From positions 186,001 to 250,000 of the forward strand of contig CAMLBF010000003.1 in NCBI GenBank assembly GCA_946478235.1: a stretch of 64,000 nt of DNA, read 5' to 3'. The DNA is from an uncultured Bartonella sp. (GTDB lineage Bacteria > Pseudomonadota > Alphaproteobacteria > Rhizobiales > Rhizobiaceae). The position numbers and the translations under genes are program-made. The notes under the pieces are model-generated. The model was not told where the DNA came from. It was given only the letters and a program-made list of their open reading frames with translations, and ran no database searches. Positions 26,339 through 37,235 of this stretch are shown here, piece by piece. The number at the start of each line of letters is the position of its first letter. The stretch's first letter is position 1.

Positions 26339-26671
26339 ATGAATTTACGTGAAATTGATGACCAGGTTTTTGTCTGTGGACAGATCACGGAAGACTTGGT
26401 TGAAGAGCTAGCCCATCAAGGTTTTAAAACCATTATCTGCAATAGGCCGGATGATGAGGAGTTCAACCAGCCACTTTTTGCCTCTATTGCACAAAAAGCG
26501 AAAAGTCTTGGGATGAAAACGTTTTTTATTCCCGTCACGCCACCCAATGTTGAGAATGAAAGTATCGATGCCATGAAAGAGGCATTAGACCACTGCGAAT
26601 TTCCAGTTCTTGCCTATTGCAAATCAGGTGGCAGAGCCGCCACCCTATATGGTCTTGCAAAAAACAAATAA
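26339..26671 (+). CDS. Small rhodanese/phosphatase-like protein (TIGR01244 type)
   Basis: A 110-residue cytoplasmic protein of the TIGR01244/DUF442 family, whose fold is related to dual-specificity phosphatases and rhodaneses. The active-site loop is CKSGGR at 94-99 (nucleophile Cys94). The N-terminus MNLREIDDQVFVCGQI matches the family start, so I took the ATG at 26339 instead of the in-frame one 25 codons upstream. In some bacteria the domain is fused to a beta-lactamase-like sulfur dioxygenase; here it stands alone. Substrate unknown. Confidence 0.82.
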   Translation: MNLREIDDQVFVCGQITEDLVEELAHQGFKTIICNRPDDEEFNQPLFASIAQKAKSLGMKTFFIPVTPPNVENESIDAMKEALDHCEFPVLAYCKSGGRAATLYGLAKNK

Positions 26672-26687
26672 CACTTTGCTATTCGTA

Positions 26688-26722
26688 AATGGTGTTCATC
26701 ATTCTCATTGATGTTCACCATT
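26688..26722. repeat. Long imperfect hairpin between convergent genes
   Basis: AATGGTGTTCATCA and TGATGTTCACCATT form a 14-base stem with one internal two-base mismatch and a seven-base loop. It lies between the convergent sulfurtransferase-like and membrane-protein genes and may act as a transcription barrier, though no T run follows. Confidence 0.4.
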
Positions 26723-26779
26723 CACAACGATATATGACGCTTAAGATGAACAAAGCTTAGGGGGAATGACTCTCGATTG

Positions 26780-27121
26780 TTATGCGTGGCGATGGTGATT
26801 GTTAGGATTACGATACAAGCTCATATAATGTATGACATTAATAGCCGCGCCACCCAAAGTCATAAGAATACCGACCGTCATAGTTGCCCATGACAAATTG
26901 ACGAGAAACTCATTTGTTATCACACGGCTAATCGTAATCGCCAAAGAAAGAGCGCCGACACCGGTAATAAGAGATGAAACGTGCCAATACGGTGTCCACA
27001 ATGAATGCGATAGTGCTTTCCATAAAGAAAAGCCCAAAGACATGTTAACAACTACAACGACCAGCCCAGCGATAAGAAGTTGAGACGGTTGCCAAGTTAC
27101 TAAACTGTCCATATTCTCCAT
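26780..27121 (-). CDS. Small integral membrane protein, unknown function
   Basis: A 113-residue protein with three probable membrane helices (about 13-34, 50-66 and 75-95; for example LLIAGLVVVVVNMSLGFSLW) and a His-rich C-terminal tail (NNHHRHA), which might bind a metal. I do not recognise a family. The start was set at the ATG at 27121 because GGAGAG precedes it by seven bases; the GTG at 27136 has no ribosome site. It is monocistronic. Confidence 0.65.
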   Translation of the reverse strand: MENMDSLVTWQPSQLLIAGLVVVVVNMSLGFSLWKALSHSLWTPYWHVSSLITGVGALSLAITISRVITNEFLVNLSWATMTVGILMTLGGAAINVIHYMSLYRNPNNHHRHA

Positions 27122-27282
27122 TTCAATACTCTCCACTATTTACGATACTCGCCATTATTTATAATTTTAATATGGAGAAAAAATGCAGCGATATGAAGAT
27201 CCATTTCTTAATAAATCATTCACTTTTTTTAACAAAATGTATTAAAAACATATCCTTATAAAAAATCAGATAGCTTTGATGG

Positions 27283-27322
27283 CATAAAATAAAGGCTCTG
27301 AAACGCTATGTCCCAGAGCCTT
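27283..27322 (-). terminator. Terminator after the FMN reductase gene
   Basis: On the minus strand AAGGCTCTG (27322-27314) pairs with CAGAGCCTT (27300-27292), and TTATTTTATG follows. The nine-pair stem with a 13-base loop ends the reductase transcript. Confidence 0.75.
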
Positions 27323-27346
27323 ATAGCAATGATTTATAAGTCAAAT

Positions 27347-27907
27347 TTATTTAACAAGTTGACGAACCCACTTATCAAAAGACTGCATAATGGACGTAAA
27401 GAATGCTTTGGCATTATCATTCGTTGGTTGGCCGTCATCTGTTAATAAATTCTGGATCTGCCCGATATAAGCCTCTGGTTGTTGCATGGTTGGGACATCA
27501 TTAAATACCAATGCCTGACGCAGCTGATGATTTGCACCAAAGCCACCGATGGCACCTTGTGAAATTGAAACAACAGCACCCGGTTTTCCATTCCATACAC
27601 CTTGTCCATAAGGACGCGAGCCAACATCAATTGCATTTTTCAAAACCGCAGGAATTGAGCGATTATATTCAGGGGTTATAAAAATAACAGCATCAACTTT
27701 CTTGAGCTCTTCACGAAAACGCGTCCACGCAGCAGGAGGATTGGATGTCTCAAGATCCTCGTTATAAAGTGGAAGATCGCCAATCTCGACGAAATCAAGT
27801 TTGAAATCGCTTGGAGCCAAGCTGGCAAATGCCTTGCCAAGTTTGCGGCTATAAGATTCCTTGCGTAAACTGCCGATTAAAATAGCTACATTAAACGTTC
27901 TGCTCAT
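27347..27907 (-). CDS. NAD(P)H-dependent FMN reductase family protein
   Basis: A 186-residue flavodoxin-fold reductase. The FMN phosphate loop is GSLRKESYSRKLG near residue 12, and the family motif PEYNRSIPAVLKNAIDVGSRP (about 79-99) is intact. Relatives include chromate/quinone reductases (ChrR/YieF) and azoreductases, which reduce quinones, nitro compounds or metals and protect against oxidative stress. The exact substrate cannot be read from sequence. It is monocistronic with its own terminator. Confidence 0.88.
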   Translation of the reverse strand: MSRTFNVAILIGSLRKESYSRKLGKAFASLAPSDFKLDFVEIGDLPLYNEDLETSNPPAAWTRFREELKKVDAVIFITPEYNRSIPAVLKNAIDVGSRPYGQGVWNGKPGAVVSISQGAIGGFGANHQLRQALVFNDVPTMQQPEAYIGQIQNLLTDDGQPTNDNAKAFFTSIMQSFDKWVRQLVK

Positions 27908-28139
27908 TTTTATTCCCTTTAAGTGAATACTTGGATGTATAGTTTAATTAATGTATTTCCGCCGTTTTTCAAAACATTGAAAATATGACGAACTGTTCGT
28001 TATTTTTTGACAATAAAATTAGTACTTTTTTCACTATAAATCTTAAAGCGCCTGAAACAATCATGCCTTAAGCATTTGCCGCAGCCATATCAAAGTCCAA
28101 ATGGCTGGAATTTTGTAATAGATTTCGAGGTAATTATAA

Positions 28140-28346
28140 ATGCTAAAGCGTGGTTCAGATGCTCTTGAATTATCACCCCATACACGCCGATCGCATTTTG
28201 TTTACAGTGTTTTAGAATATATGCTGGTTATCGCCATTACCTTGTTCGCCATCATTGCCACTTCAACAATATTTATCGATGAATTTTCTAAGATCGTTAA
28301 TAAAGCAGAGACAATGTCGGATATCAGCGCGTCGCTAATCGACTAA
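28140..28346 (+). CDS. Small single-pass protein with a weak type IVb pilin resemblance
   Basis: A 68-residue protein with a hydrophobic helix at about 25-48 (YMLVIAITLFAIIATSTIF), preceded by LEY and followed by a polar helix EFSKIVNKAETM. Flp-type pilins share the pattern EYxLI-hydrophobic helix, but the glycine at the usual prepilin cleavage site is absent, so this is at most a degenerate relative. GAGGTAATT precedes the ATG. No cpa/tad genes lie nearby. Confidence 0.55.
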   Translation: MLKRGSDALELSPHTRRSHFVYSVLEYMLVIAITLFAIIATSTIFIDEFSKIVNKAETMSDISASLID

Positions 28347-28410
28347 ATATTAATCACATTTTCAAACAAACAAATTCTCATAAAGCTGATTTAGTATTTT
28401 CCTGTTCGTG

Positions 28411-29319
28411 TTACCGAATGGAAAAGTCAAAGCGATATGTTGCCGAAACACCAACTGTAAACTGGTTCTTATCACCGCGTTGATCAACAAGCGAAGAGTC
28501 ACCTGCAACATCAACTAGGCGCTTATACTCACCAAACAGGCTTGTTGTAACCTTCGATGTGGTCTTCCATGTAACAGCACCGCCTAGCCCTACAGATCCC
28601 CAGCCATCATCGGCATGGTATTCTCTTAAACCTGAGCGAAGCGATTCTTTCGCATTGACCCCATAATAATTTTTGAAATAATCCTTGGTTGCATAAAATG
28701 CACGAGGGCCGCCAGATAACCGCACTGTATCGGTTAAATTGGTGTATGCATCAACGGCTAAATCTGCCGTCACACCATCATGGCTACGAAAACCTTGCCG
28801 TAATTCACCTCTAAGACGCAACCAATCTGTTGGATAAAGTTCGGCAAAACCACCCGCTTCACCTCCCCACTTAACCCTTTTCAATCCTTTCAGATCACCA
28901 GACGTATCACTATCACGACCAGTCAGTATTTTACCGACCAATCCCATACGAATTAACTGGCGATCCAGCAGCGAGAAAGAAATATTGTCATTGCGTGATG
29001 TAAAACGCTCTGACCGCCCTGCCTTACCGATTGATATCATCGGATCAACATTAATGTCGTAATTCTTATCACCCTCATATTTCGGCGCGGTATAAACCGA
29101 CGCACCAAGGGTTAATGACCAGTTGCCACTATAAAAATGTTTTTTCGTTGGTGTGGTGGATTGATAATTTTTATCATCGTAATAGCTCTGCTGTGCTGAA
29201 GCACTTGCAGCTTGGCCTGTTTGATAATCATAAGGTTCTTGGGCATTTGATTGATTGACAAAAAAATATGCGCTACCTGCCAAACTCAAAGCTATGATTT
29301 TTTTAAAGTAATGAGACAC
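28411..29319 (-). CDS. MipA/OmpV-family outer-membrane protein
   Basis: About 302 residues. A signal peptide (FKKIIALSLAGSAYFFV, cleavage near SNAQ) is followed by a low-complexity linker rich in Y, Q, S and T. A beta-barrel of the MipA/OmpV family comes next (GNWSLTLGASVYTAPKYEG, then WLRLRGELRQGFRSHDG), ending in an aromatic strand FTVGVSATYRFDFSIR. The start is uncertain. I chose the GTG at 29319 for its spacing to GGGAG; a TTG 15 bases upstream is also open. It sits in the outer membrane, role unknown (MltA-interacting or porin-like). Confidence 0.82.
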   Translation of the reverse strand: MSHYFKKIIALSLAGSAYFFVNQSNAQEPYDYQTGQAASASAQQSYYDDKNYQSTTPTKKHFYSGNWSLTLGASVYTAPKYEGDKNYDINVDPMISIGKAGRSERFTSRNDNISFSLLDRQLIRMGLVGKILTGRDSDTSGDLKGLKRVKWGGEAGGFAELYPTDWLRLRGELRQGFRSHDGVTADLAVDAYTNLTDTVRLSGGPRAFYATKDYFKNYYGVNAKESLRSGLREYHADDGWGSVGLGGAVTWKTTSKVTTSLFGEYKRLVDVAGDSSLVDQRGDKNQFTVGVSATYRFDFSIR

Positions 29320-29466
29320 CAACAATACTCCCAAACTTGCTTCTATATTTTCAGCGCAACAGAAGCTTTAACCTTATTCTTTCGCTTATTGGATGTTGTG
29401 AATACAAACCAATGTTTCCAGCCACCCGAATAAAGCCTAAAAGATCAAACCTAAATCTGTTTACTC

Positions 29467-30456
29467 TCACTTTTTGAACGTAAAATATTCATCAAGTGTA
29501 GACAGAGGATGAACTGTTTCCAGAGTTTGCTTTGCCTTTTCTCTATCGCGGTTCATCTGGCCAATCAATGATTCAAGCCCATCAAATTTTATTTCTTCAC
29601 GCAAATAAGAATAAAATGAGACGGCTGCAATCTCTTCATATAAATTATCGTTAAAAGAGAATAAATATGTCTCTAAAAGTGGTACGCCATTTCCTTCAAC
29701 AGTTGGGCGCCTGCCAAAACTTGCAACCCCATTATAAAGCTCGCCATTTTCTCGCCTAAAGCGTACGGCATATATACCGAAAGCCAATTTGGTTGTTGCA
29801 GGTAAAGCCATATTTGCCGTTGGAAAACCAAGGGTGCGACCAAGTTCGGCACCATGAATTACTTCTGATGTCACGGTATAGCGATAGCCTAGCAATTTGG
29901 CAGCTTCTTCAACATTGCCAACAGACAAGAACTCACGTATCCGACTTGATGAAATTATTATGCCGTTTTCGTCACAAAATGGCGCAACTTGGATAACGTC
30001 AAAACCAGATTTTTCTCCTGATTTTTTTAGATACTCCGGATTACCACTGCGTTTTTTACCAAAATGAAAATCGCTGCCAGTAACAATTGCCGTTGCAGAA
30101 AAACCCTTTTGAATGATTGTGTGAATGAAATCATCGGCACTTAAGTTAGCAAACTCAGCATCAAACTCTTGTTCGACGACAGCATCAAACCCCATTAATT
30201 TAAAAATTTCTGCTTTTTCAGCAGCCGGTGTCAATCTATCTACGGGTTGTTGCGGATTAAAAAAACTTCTTGGATGCGGCTCAAATGTATAAACTAGCGC
30301 CGGTTTTCCTTTATCTTTAGCAAAGTTTAGTGCTTCTTGCAGCACAGTTTGATGTCCACGATGGACACCATCAAAATTACCAATAGCAATAACCCCGCCA
30401 TGATAATCTACTGGCAATTCCATAAGATTTGATAAGCGCAAAAATTTATGTGTCAT
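29467..30456 (-). CDS. ribF: Bifunctional riboflavin kinase/FAD synthetase RibF
   Basis: RibF (329 residues) phosphorylates riboflavin to FMN and adenylates it to FAD. The N-terminal adenylyltransferase domain has IGNFDGVHRGHQTVL near residue 26. The C-terminal kinase domain has GRTLGFPTANM. I placed the start at 30456 because this ATG overlaps the HAD-phosphatase stop (ATGA) and the family N-terminus begins there; an upstream alternative adds 11 atypical residues. Coupling to the HAD gene is common in this order. Confidence 0.95.
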   Translation of the reverse strand: MTHKFLRLSNLMELPVDYHGGVIAIGNFDGVHRGHQTVLQEALNFAKDKGKPALVYTFEPHPRSFFNPQQPVDRLTPAAEKAEIFKLMGFDAVVEQEFDAEFANLSADDFIHTIIQKGFSATAIVTGSDFHFGKKRSGNPEYLKKSGEKSGFDVIQVAPFCDENGIIISSSRIREFLSVGNVEEAAKLLGYRYTVTSEVIHGAELGRTLGFPTANMALPATTKLAFGIYAVRFRRENGELYNGVASFGRRPTVEGNGVPLLETYLFSFNDNLYEEIAAVSFYSYLREEIKFDGLESLIGQMNRDREKAKQTLETVHPLSTLDEYFTFKK

Positions 30457-31298
30457 TTGAGAGCCCACATGACTGCAAATGGGTGACAAGCAGATTTTTT
30501 AAGAAAGTCTTCCAGCAAATTATTATCGACTTTATTGTCCGTGCTATATTCTCTATTGTGAATTCCACCAGAAATATAGAGGACATCGAACCCGTAATCC
30601 TCGCCACCTTTTACATCCGTCAATATACCATCACCAATCGCCAAAATTCTGCTCTTGGGCGTATCATTGTGTAAGGAGTTGAGCTTTTTCATCGCAAGGT
30701 CATAAATGGGGCGATGCGGCTTACCTGCTATAAAAGTTCTACCACCCAATAGCGCATATGCACGCGCCAAAGAACCAGCACACCAAAGTGTTTTTTCTCC
30801 CCGATGCACAATCAAATCGGGATTAGCACAAATAAACGGTAAATTTCTTGACCGTAATCGCTGCAAAAGATCCGCGTAGTCTTCAGGCGTTTCATGTTCG
30901 TCATCAAACAATCCCGTACAGACAATACCCGCCGCCTCATATTCCTCGACCAATTGCACATCCAAACCATCAAATAATGCAAGGTCACGCTCTGGCCCGA
31001 TATGGAATAGTTTATTTGGTGCTTCTTCAATGAGATTTCTTGTTGCATCACCTGATGTTACAACAAAATCATACACATCATCATAAATACCAAAACCTGC
31101 AAGCTGTGCCTTAACCCCATCATGCGGGCGGGGTGAATTGGTAATCAATATAACTGTTTTGCCTTGCTTTCTAACATTTCTTAACGCATCAACAGCCGGC
31201 AAAAACGCTGTTATACCGTTATGAAGAACCCCCCAAACGTCACAAAAAACGGCATCATATCGGCTAACGATTTCTTCTAAATTATCTAGCTGCTTCAT
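30453..31298 (-). CDS. TIGR01459-type HAD-family phosphatase
   Basis: A 281-residue HAD hydrolase of the NagD-like class IIA. Motif I is DAVFCDVWGVLHNG (nucleophile Asp near residue 20), motif II is ILITNSPRP, and the C-terminal metal site is AIGDGILTDVKGGEDYG. NagD-like proteins dephosphorylate sugar phosphates and nucleotides; the substrate here is not known. It precedes ribF with a four-base overlap, suggesting a possible link to flavin-nucleotide metabolism. Confidence 0.87.
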   Translation of the reverse strand: MKQLDNLEEIVSRYDAVFCDVWGVLHNGITAFLPAVDALRNVRKQGKTVILITNSPRPHDGVKAQLAGFGIYDDVYDFVVTSGDATRNLIEEAPNKLFHIGPERDLALFDGLDVQLVEEYEAAGIVCTGLFDDEHETPEDYADLLQRLRSRNLPFICANPDLIVHRGEKTLWCAGSLARAYALLGGRTFIAGKPHRPIYDLAMKKLNSLHNDTPKSRILAIGDGILTDVKGGEDYGFDVLYISGGIHNREYSTDNKVDNNLLEDFLKKSACHPFAVMWALK

Positions 31299-31480
31299 TT
31301 GGGTTCCAATTTCAACTCATTCTTAACTGGTAATTCAGACACCTAAACCATGATGAAAGAGATGTCATCACCTTTGTCAGGCGTAACATCTCCAGCTATA
31401 GTCAAATTAATGAAAGCGAAATATAGTTGGAAATAATCTGTCATTATCAAAACAACTTCAAATTGATTGGCCAAAACAAT

Positions 31481-34264
31481 ATGAGCACTTCATCAAAAAG
31501 TCTTACTCTCATTGACGCAAATACTTTGCGCAGCCAACTAGACGCGCTCATTGAGAATCAAAATAGTAAAGATATTGCCGTAGCTGTTCGTCCTGCTATC
31601 GTTAGTCTGTTAAAAAAAACGATTCAAGAAGGCCAAAGCAATGCAGAAGCGCTGCTTGAAAAAAACGGCAAAGGTAAACAATGCGCAAAACGTCTATCTC
31701 TGCTCATTGATACCGTTATTGAAACGCTCTATCAATTTGTTGTTGAACGCATTTATCCATTACCCAACCCAACAAGTGGTGAACGCATCGCCCTTATCGC
31801 CGTTGGCGGCTATGGGCGTGGCACTTTAGCCCCAAAATCAGACATAGATATACACTTTCTTCTTCCGTGGAAACAAACACCATGGGGCGAACAAGTCATG
31901 GAATATATCCTCTATATGCTTTGGGACGTTGGGCTCAAGGTTGGACATGCCACGAGGAATATCAATGATTCCATCAAAATGGCTCAAGAAGACATAACAG
32001 TGCGCACGGCATTGTTGGAAGCACGTTTTCTCATTGGAAACCGCCCATTGTTTGATGAACTCATGCAACGTTTTGAAGATGACGTTGTTAAAGGTACGTC
32101 GCCTGCTTTTATACGTGCAAAGCTAGCCGAGCGTGATACACGCCATCAAAAATCTGGTGAGACACGTTATCTCGTTGAGCCTAATGTCAAGGAAAGCAAG
32201 GGAGGACAACGCGACCTTCAAACATTGCTATGGATTGCAAAATATCACTATCGTATTACCAAAACAGACCAGCTTGTAACTTTAGGTGTTTTATCAAAAG
32301 CCGAATTGCAGATTTTTAAAAAAGCTGATGATTTTTTATGGGCTGTCCGCTGCCATATGCATTTTTTAACGGGTAAAGCGCAAGAGCGGCTGTCATTCGA
32401 CATACAAAGAGAAATAGCCCATAGGCTTGGCTATACAGCTCACCCCGGCATGGAAGATGTCGAACGGTTTATGAAACACTATTTCCTTGTTGCCAAACAG
32501 GTTGGCGATCTGACACGTATCGTTTCCGCGGCATTGGAAGAAGAATATGCTAAACCCGTACCTGGCTTAAATCGTGTATTTTTAACATTTTCGCGCCGCA
32601 AGAAAAAGATCCATGGCACGACTGATTTTGTCATTGATACACAACGTATCAACATTGTTGATGATCAAGTTTTCAACCGTGACCCGATCAATCTTATCCG
32701 CCTATTTCACCTATCTGATTTGCATGGCCTTGAATGCCACCCATTTGCTGTCCAAGAAGCTTCACGCTCGTTAAAACTTATCACGGCCGACGTTCGTGAG
32801 AACAAGGAAGCCAATAAATTATTTCTGGAAATATTGACTTCACCCCGTAATCCTTCGTTGATTTTACGCCGTATGAATGAATCTGGTGTTTTGGGGAAAT
32901 TTATACCTGACTTTGGAAAAATTGTCGCAATGATGCAATTCAACATGTATCATCATTATACGGTTGATGAGCATCTTTTGAGATGTATTAGCTGTTTAAG
33001 CCAAATTGATCATGGTGATGTCTATCACGATCACCCCTTGGCTTCTGCCATTATGCCAACTTTCAAAAAAGAACGCACCGTTCTTTATGTCGCATTATTT
33101 CTTCATGATATTGCCAAAGGAAGACCAGAAGATCATTCGATTGCCGGTGCAAAAATAGCGCGCAAACTCTGTCCACGGTTTGGCCTATCAAGAGCAGATA
33201 CAGAAATTATTGCATGGCTTATCAGTGAGCATCTCACCATGAGCATGACCGCACAATCGCGCGATTTGAATGACCGTAAAACAATCGAGGATTTTGCTGA
33301 TACTGTGCAAACAATGGATCGGCTAAAACTTCTTTTTATTCTTACCATTTGCGACATTAAAGGGGTCGGTCCCGGTGTTTGGAATGGTTGGAAAGGTCAG
33401 TTATTAAGAACATTATACCATGAGACAGAATTGGTATTGACGGGTGGGTTCTCTCAAGTTTCAAGAACAGACCGTATTAATGCTTCCAAACAAAGATTGT
33501 CAGATGCTCTTGAAGGGTGGAGTGAGGCTGAAAAACAGCATTATATTGGTCTGCATTACCCCAATTATTGGCTTACCGTTTCATTGGAAGACCAAATTCG
33601 TCATGCCAATTTTATCAGGGACGCCGACCAGCAAGAAACAGCGCTTGCAACCATGGCGGAAACACATAATTTCGAAGGTGTCACGCAAATAACGATACTT
33701 GCCCCCGATCACCCACGTGTTTTATCCATTGTGACTGGTGCGTGTGCCGCTGGTGGCGGAAATATTGTTGACGCGCAAATTTTTACAACAACAGATGGGC
33801 GCGCCTTGGATATTATATTAATTAGTCGAGAATTTGCGCTAGATCATGATGAAAAACGCCGTGCATCACGGGTTGAAAAAATGATTGAAGATACACTAAA
33901 AGGAACCATTCGTCTTCCTGAAGTGATAGCAAAACGTGTCAAACCCAAACATGCGGCAAAGGCTTTTGATGTGACACCGCGTGTTGAAATTAACAATGCT
34001 TTATCGGATAAGTTCAGTGTCATAGAGATAGAGGGCAGAGATAGATCTTGCTTGCTCTATGATGTAACAAGGACATTATCGGATTTATCTCTCGACATTG
34101 CGTCTGCACATATTACAACGTTTGGAGAAAAGGTTATTGACACTTTTTATGTTAGGGATCTTGTTGGCCAAAAGCTTTCGAGCCCACAAAAACAAGCAAA
34201 TATACGGCGCAAATTATTGCCCCTGATAGAAAGTAATACAATAGAAAATACCGTTAAATCATGA
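31481..34264 (+). CDS. glnD: Bifunctional PII uridylyltransferase GlnD
   Basis: GlnD (927 residues) adds and removes UMP on PII proteins according to glutamine level, controlling nitrogen assimilation. The nucleotidyltransferase motif GGYGRG (109-114) with DIDIHF (121-126) is intact. An HD hydrolase domain ([13 protein letters not shown], near residue 541) and two ACT domains at the C-terminus ([16 protein letters not shown] and [16 protein letters not shown]) follow. I chose the ATG at 31481 over a TTG 18 codons upstream. The stop overlaps murJ by four bases. Confidence 0.94.
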   Translation: MSTSSKSLTLIDANTLRSQLDALIENQNSKDIAVAVRPAIVSLLKKTIQEGQSNAEALLEKNGKGKQCAKRLSLLIDTVIETLYQFVVERIYPLPNPTSGERIALIAVGGYGRGTLAPKSDIDIHFLLPWKQTPWGEQVMEYILYMLWDVGLKVGHATRNINDSIKMAQEDITVRTALLEARFLIGNRPLFDELMQRFEDDVVKGTSPAFIRAKLAERDTRHQKSGETRYLVEPNVKESKGGQRDLQTLLWIAKYHYRITKTDQLVTLGVLSKAELQIFKKADDFLWAVRCHMHFLTGKAQERLSFDIQREIAHRLGYTAHPGMEDVERFMKHYFLVAKQVGDLTRIVSAALEEEYAKPVPGLNRVFLTFSRRKKKIHGTTDFVIDTQRINIVDDQVFNRDPINLIRLFHLSDLHGLECHPFAVQEASRSLKLITADVRENKEANKLFLEILTSPRNPSLILRRMNESGVLGKFIPDFGKIVAMMQFNMYHHYTVDEHLLRCISCLSQIDHGDVYHDHPLASAIMPTFKKERTVLYVALFLHDIAKGRPEDHSIAGAKIARKLCPRFGLSRADTEIIAWLISEHLTMSMTAQSRDLNDRKTIEDFADTVQTMDRLKLLFILTICDIKGVGPGVWNGWKGQLLRTLYHETELVLTGGFSQVSRTDRINASKQRLSDALEGWSEAEKQHYIGLHYPNYWLTVSLEDQIRHANFIRDADQQETALATMAETHNFEGVTQITILAPDHPRVLSIVTGACAAGGGNIVDAQIFTTTDGRALDIILISREFALDHDEKRRASRVEKMIEDTLKGTIRLPEVIAKRVKPKHAAKAFDVTPRVEINNALSDKFSVIEIEGRDRSCLLYDVTRTLSDLSLDIASAHITTFGEKVIDTFYVRDLVGQKLSSPQKQANIRRKLLPLIESNTIENTVKS

Positions 34265-35820
34265 GCCTTATCAAAAAATTCGCAACGGTTGCTTCCGGTA
34301 CATTGATGAGCCGTGTCTTCGGCTTTGTGCGAGAGATGTTGATGGCGGCTGCCGTCGGTACGGGGCCGGTTGCCGATGCATTCAATGCCGCCTTTCGTTT
34401 TCCCAATACGTTTCGACGGTTATTTGCCGAGGGTGCATTTAATTCGGCGTTCGTGCCATTATTTGCAAAACAAATTGACGAAGATGGCTTGGAAAGCGCA
34501 CGCAAGTTTTCTGAAGAGGTGTTTGGCGTTCTATTTTCTGTCCTTCTTATTTTAACCATCGCCATGGAACTATCCATGCCATTTCTGGTTCGGTACGTTA
34601 TTGCGCCGGGCTTTGCCAATGATGCGTCAAAATTTGAAGCGACTATCCGCTTTGCCGTTATCATGTTCCCCTATCTTGCTTGTATGTCACTTGCTGCCAT
34701 GATGGGTGGAATGCTTAATTCACTGCATAGATATTTTGCCGCAGCAATTGCGCCAGTCTTTCTGAATATCATACTCATTGGTGTACTGGCTTATGCATGG
34801 TATAAAAATTTGGATCCATGGCATGTTGGTATCGCATTGTCATGGGGTGTCATGGCATCAGGTATTGTGCAACTTTTGATAGTTTGGGTTGCCGTTGCTA
34901 ATGCGGGTATGAAAATAGGTTTTCGTTTTCCGCATTTTACCAATAATGTTCGTCGCCTTTTGTGGCTTGCCTTACCGGCTGCTATTACCGGTGGCATTAC
35001 CCAAATCAACCTTTTGATTAATACCAATATAGCATCCAGTGAAGGGGGCGCTGTTTCATCGCTGGTTTATGCCGATAGGCTTTACCAATTGCCACTAGGT
35101 GTTGTTGGCATTGCGGTGGCTACTGTTCTCTTGCCTGAATTATCACGCGCTTTACGCGGCGGTGATTTAAAGGAAGCCACCCATTTGCAAAACCGTTCGG
35201 TAGAATTTACCTTGCTTTTAACGCTTCCTGCCGCCGCGGCATTTTTAGTCATGTCTGAACCTATTGTGCGTTTACTCTTTGAACGCGGCCATTTTTCAGC
35301 GCAATCGACACATATTGTTTCTGGTATTTTAGGAATTTATGGTTTGGGACTACCAGCTTTTGTGCTGATTAAAGCTTTTATTCCGGGCTTTTTTGCGCGT
35401 GAAGACACAAAAACCCCGATGATTTTTGCAGCCATATCGGTGGTTATCAACGTTACCCTTGCACTTACGCTTTTTCCGCATCTTTCGGCTCAAGGCATTG
35501 CAATTGCGGAAATATCTGCTGGGTGGGTTAATGCAATTTTATTGCTGGTTACCCTTATCAAGCGTGGTCATTGGCAGACAGACAAAGTCTTGTTAACCCG
35601 TATACCACGTCTTTTATTAGCATCAATTATCATGGCATTGGTGTTACACTATGCTATTGGCTTTATGGCTTTTCCGCTATCAACCGCGGCACCTCTAGCA
35701 TATCGGGCCGCTGGCGTGACAGCATTGGTCGTTTGTGCCATTATTGTCTATTTTGGTTTGGCCTTCTTACTTGGTGCAACCAACTTATCGACGTTAACAA
35801 GGGGATTGAGACGAAAATAA
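34261..35820 (+). CDS. murJ: Lipid II flippase MurJ (MviN)
   Basis: MurJ (519 residues) flips lipid II across the inner membrane for peptidoglycan synthesis. It has about 14 hydrophobic segments. The N-terminus [20 protein letters not shown] and the segment [20 protein letters not shown], both family hallmarks, are present. It is translationally coupled to glnD through an ATGA overlap, an order conserved in many alphaproteobacteria, and is followed 74 bases later by trpS. Confidence 0.95.
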   Translation: MSLIKKFATVASGTLMSRVFGFVREMLMAAAVGTGPVADAFNAAFRFPNTFRRLFAEGAFNSAFVPLFAKQIDEDGLESARKFSEEVFGVLFSVLLILTIAMELSMPFLVRYVIAPGFANDASKFEATIRFAVIMFPYLACMSLAAMMGGMLNSLHRYFAAAIAPVFLNIILIGVLAYAWYKNLDPWHVGIALSWGVMASGIVQLLIVWVAVANAGMKIGFRFPHFTNNVRRLLWLALPAAITGGITQINLLINTNIASSEGGAVSSLVYADRLYQLPLGVVGIAVATVLLPELSRALRGGDLKEATHLQNRSVEFTLLLTLPAAAAFLVMSEPIVRLLFERGHFSAQSTHIVSGILGIYGLGLPAFVLIKAFIPGFFAREDTKTPMIFAAISVVINVTLALTLFPHLSAQGIAIAEISAGWVNAILLLVTLIKRGHWQTDKVLLTRIPRLLLASIIMALVLHYAIGFMAFPLSTAAPLAYRAAGVTALVVCAIIVYFGLAFLLGATNLSTLTRGLRRK

Positions 35821-35894
35821 ACTTGTTTTTTCTTGCTTTCAGACACCAGCTTTGACACAACCAATAAAAATAACAATCGATAGGAAACCCGATT

Positions 35895-36962
35895 ATGACC
35901 TCTTTCAAGCCACGTGTATTTTCCGGCGTTCAAGCCACAGGAAATCTTCATCTGGGTAATTATCTCGGGGCTATTAAACGTTGGGTAGAGTTACAGAAAA
36001 GCTATGAGTGCATCTATTGTGTTGTTGATATGCACGCTTTGACCGTTAATCCTAACCCACATGACCTGATACGTTCCACCCGTGAAGTTACGGCAGCTTT
36101 TTTGGCTTCGGGTATCGATCCTAAGCAGCATGTTGTCTTCAATCAATCTCGTGTCTATCAACACGCCGAATTGGCTTGGATTTTTAATTGTGTCGCCCGT
36201 ATCGGCTGGATGAGCCGAATGACCCAATTTAAAGATAAAGCAGGCAAGGATCGTGAAAATGCATCACTTGGTTTATTTGCCTATCCAAGTTTGATGGCAG
36301 CAGACATTCTGGTTTACCGTGCAACACATGTGCCTGTCGGCGAAGACCAGAAACAACATATCGAATTAACACGCGACATTGCGCAAAAATTCAATAATGA
36401 CTACTCCGATCGTATTGCGGAACTAGGCGTTGGCACAGAAATGAAAGTCGGAGATGAAACAGTCAATGGCTTCTTCCCAATGGCGGAAGCACTTATTGGC
36501 GATACGGCAATGCGCATCATGTCACTTCGTGATGGCACGAAAAAAATGTCAAAATCTGATCCTTCTGATCTCTCGCGTATCAATCTTATCGATACAGCTG
36601 ATGATATATCCAAAAAAATCCGTAAAGCGAAAACAGATCCAGAACCTCTACCGGAAACATTAGATGGTTTAAAAGAGCGTCCCGAAGCCGATAATCTCGT
36701 TGGCATTTATGCGGCCCTTGCAGGAACCAACAAACAGGCTGTTATCGACGAGTTTGCTGGTAAACAGTTTTCTGATTTTAAACCTGCACTTGCTGATCTT
36801 GCTGTAAGCGTATTGGCGCCAGTAACAGAAGAATTACGCAGACTTAACGCTTCACCGGACTATATTGACAGTGTTTTGCGTGAAGGGGCAGAACGCGCAA
36901 GTGTTATTGCTGAAGGGACAATGAAGCACGTTCGCGATATTGTTGGCTTCCTACAAAACTAA
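35895..36962 (+). CDS. trpS: Tryptophanyl-tRNA synthetase TrpS
   Basis: TrpS (355 residues) charges tRNA-Trp. Class I signatures are visible: the HIGH-like [13 protein letters not shown] at about residues 16-28 and KMSKS within [13 protein letters not shown] near 220. AGGAAACC precedes the ATG. It probably belongs to the glnD-murJ-trpS transcription unit, ending at the terminator that follows. Confidence 0.96.
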   Translation: MTSFKPRVFSGVQATGNLHLGNYLGAIKRWVELQKSYECIYCVVDMHALTVNPNPHDLIRSTREVTAAFLASGIDPKQHVVFNQSRVYQHAELAWIFNCVARIGWMSRMTQFKDKAGKDRENASLGLFAYPSLMAADILVYRATHVPVGEDQKQHIELTRDIAQKFNNDYSDRIAELGVGTEMKVGDETVNGFFPMAEALIGDTAMRIMSLRDGTKKMSKSDPSDLSRINLIDTADDISKKIRKAKTDPEPLPETLDGLKERPEADNLVGIYAALAGTNKQAVIDEFAGKQFSDFKPALADLAVSVLAPVTEELRRLNASPDYIDSVLREGAERASVIAEGTMKHVRDIVGFLQN

Positions 36963-36994
36963 TTTTTGTAGTTCAGTAAAAATATTCATTTTTG

Positions 36995-37026
36995 AGGCAT
37001 TCCGCTTAAACACGGAATGCCTTTTA
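36995..37026 (+). terminator. Terminator after trpS
   Basis: AGGCATTCCG (36995-37004) pairs with CGGAATGCCT (37013-37022), with an eight-base loop, followed by TTTTACATTT. It ends the glnD-murJ-trpS unit. Confidence 0.85.
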
Positions 37027-37235
37027 CATTTAAAAATAGTTTTTAGCCGGTTATCATAATATACATTCGCAACACGCCCAAAAATAACAAGTTGTAAAAA
37101 TATTACCTCTTCCTGTATCTCAACAAGTCTTGAACTTAGCTATTGGCAAATATTATTACTTAATAAGTAAGCGGTATCTTAGTTGAAATTAATAGTGTAA
37201 CCTCAGTCACTATAAGATGATGAAGAGTATGACTA

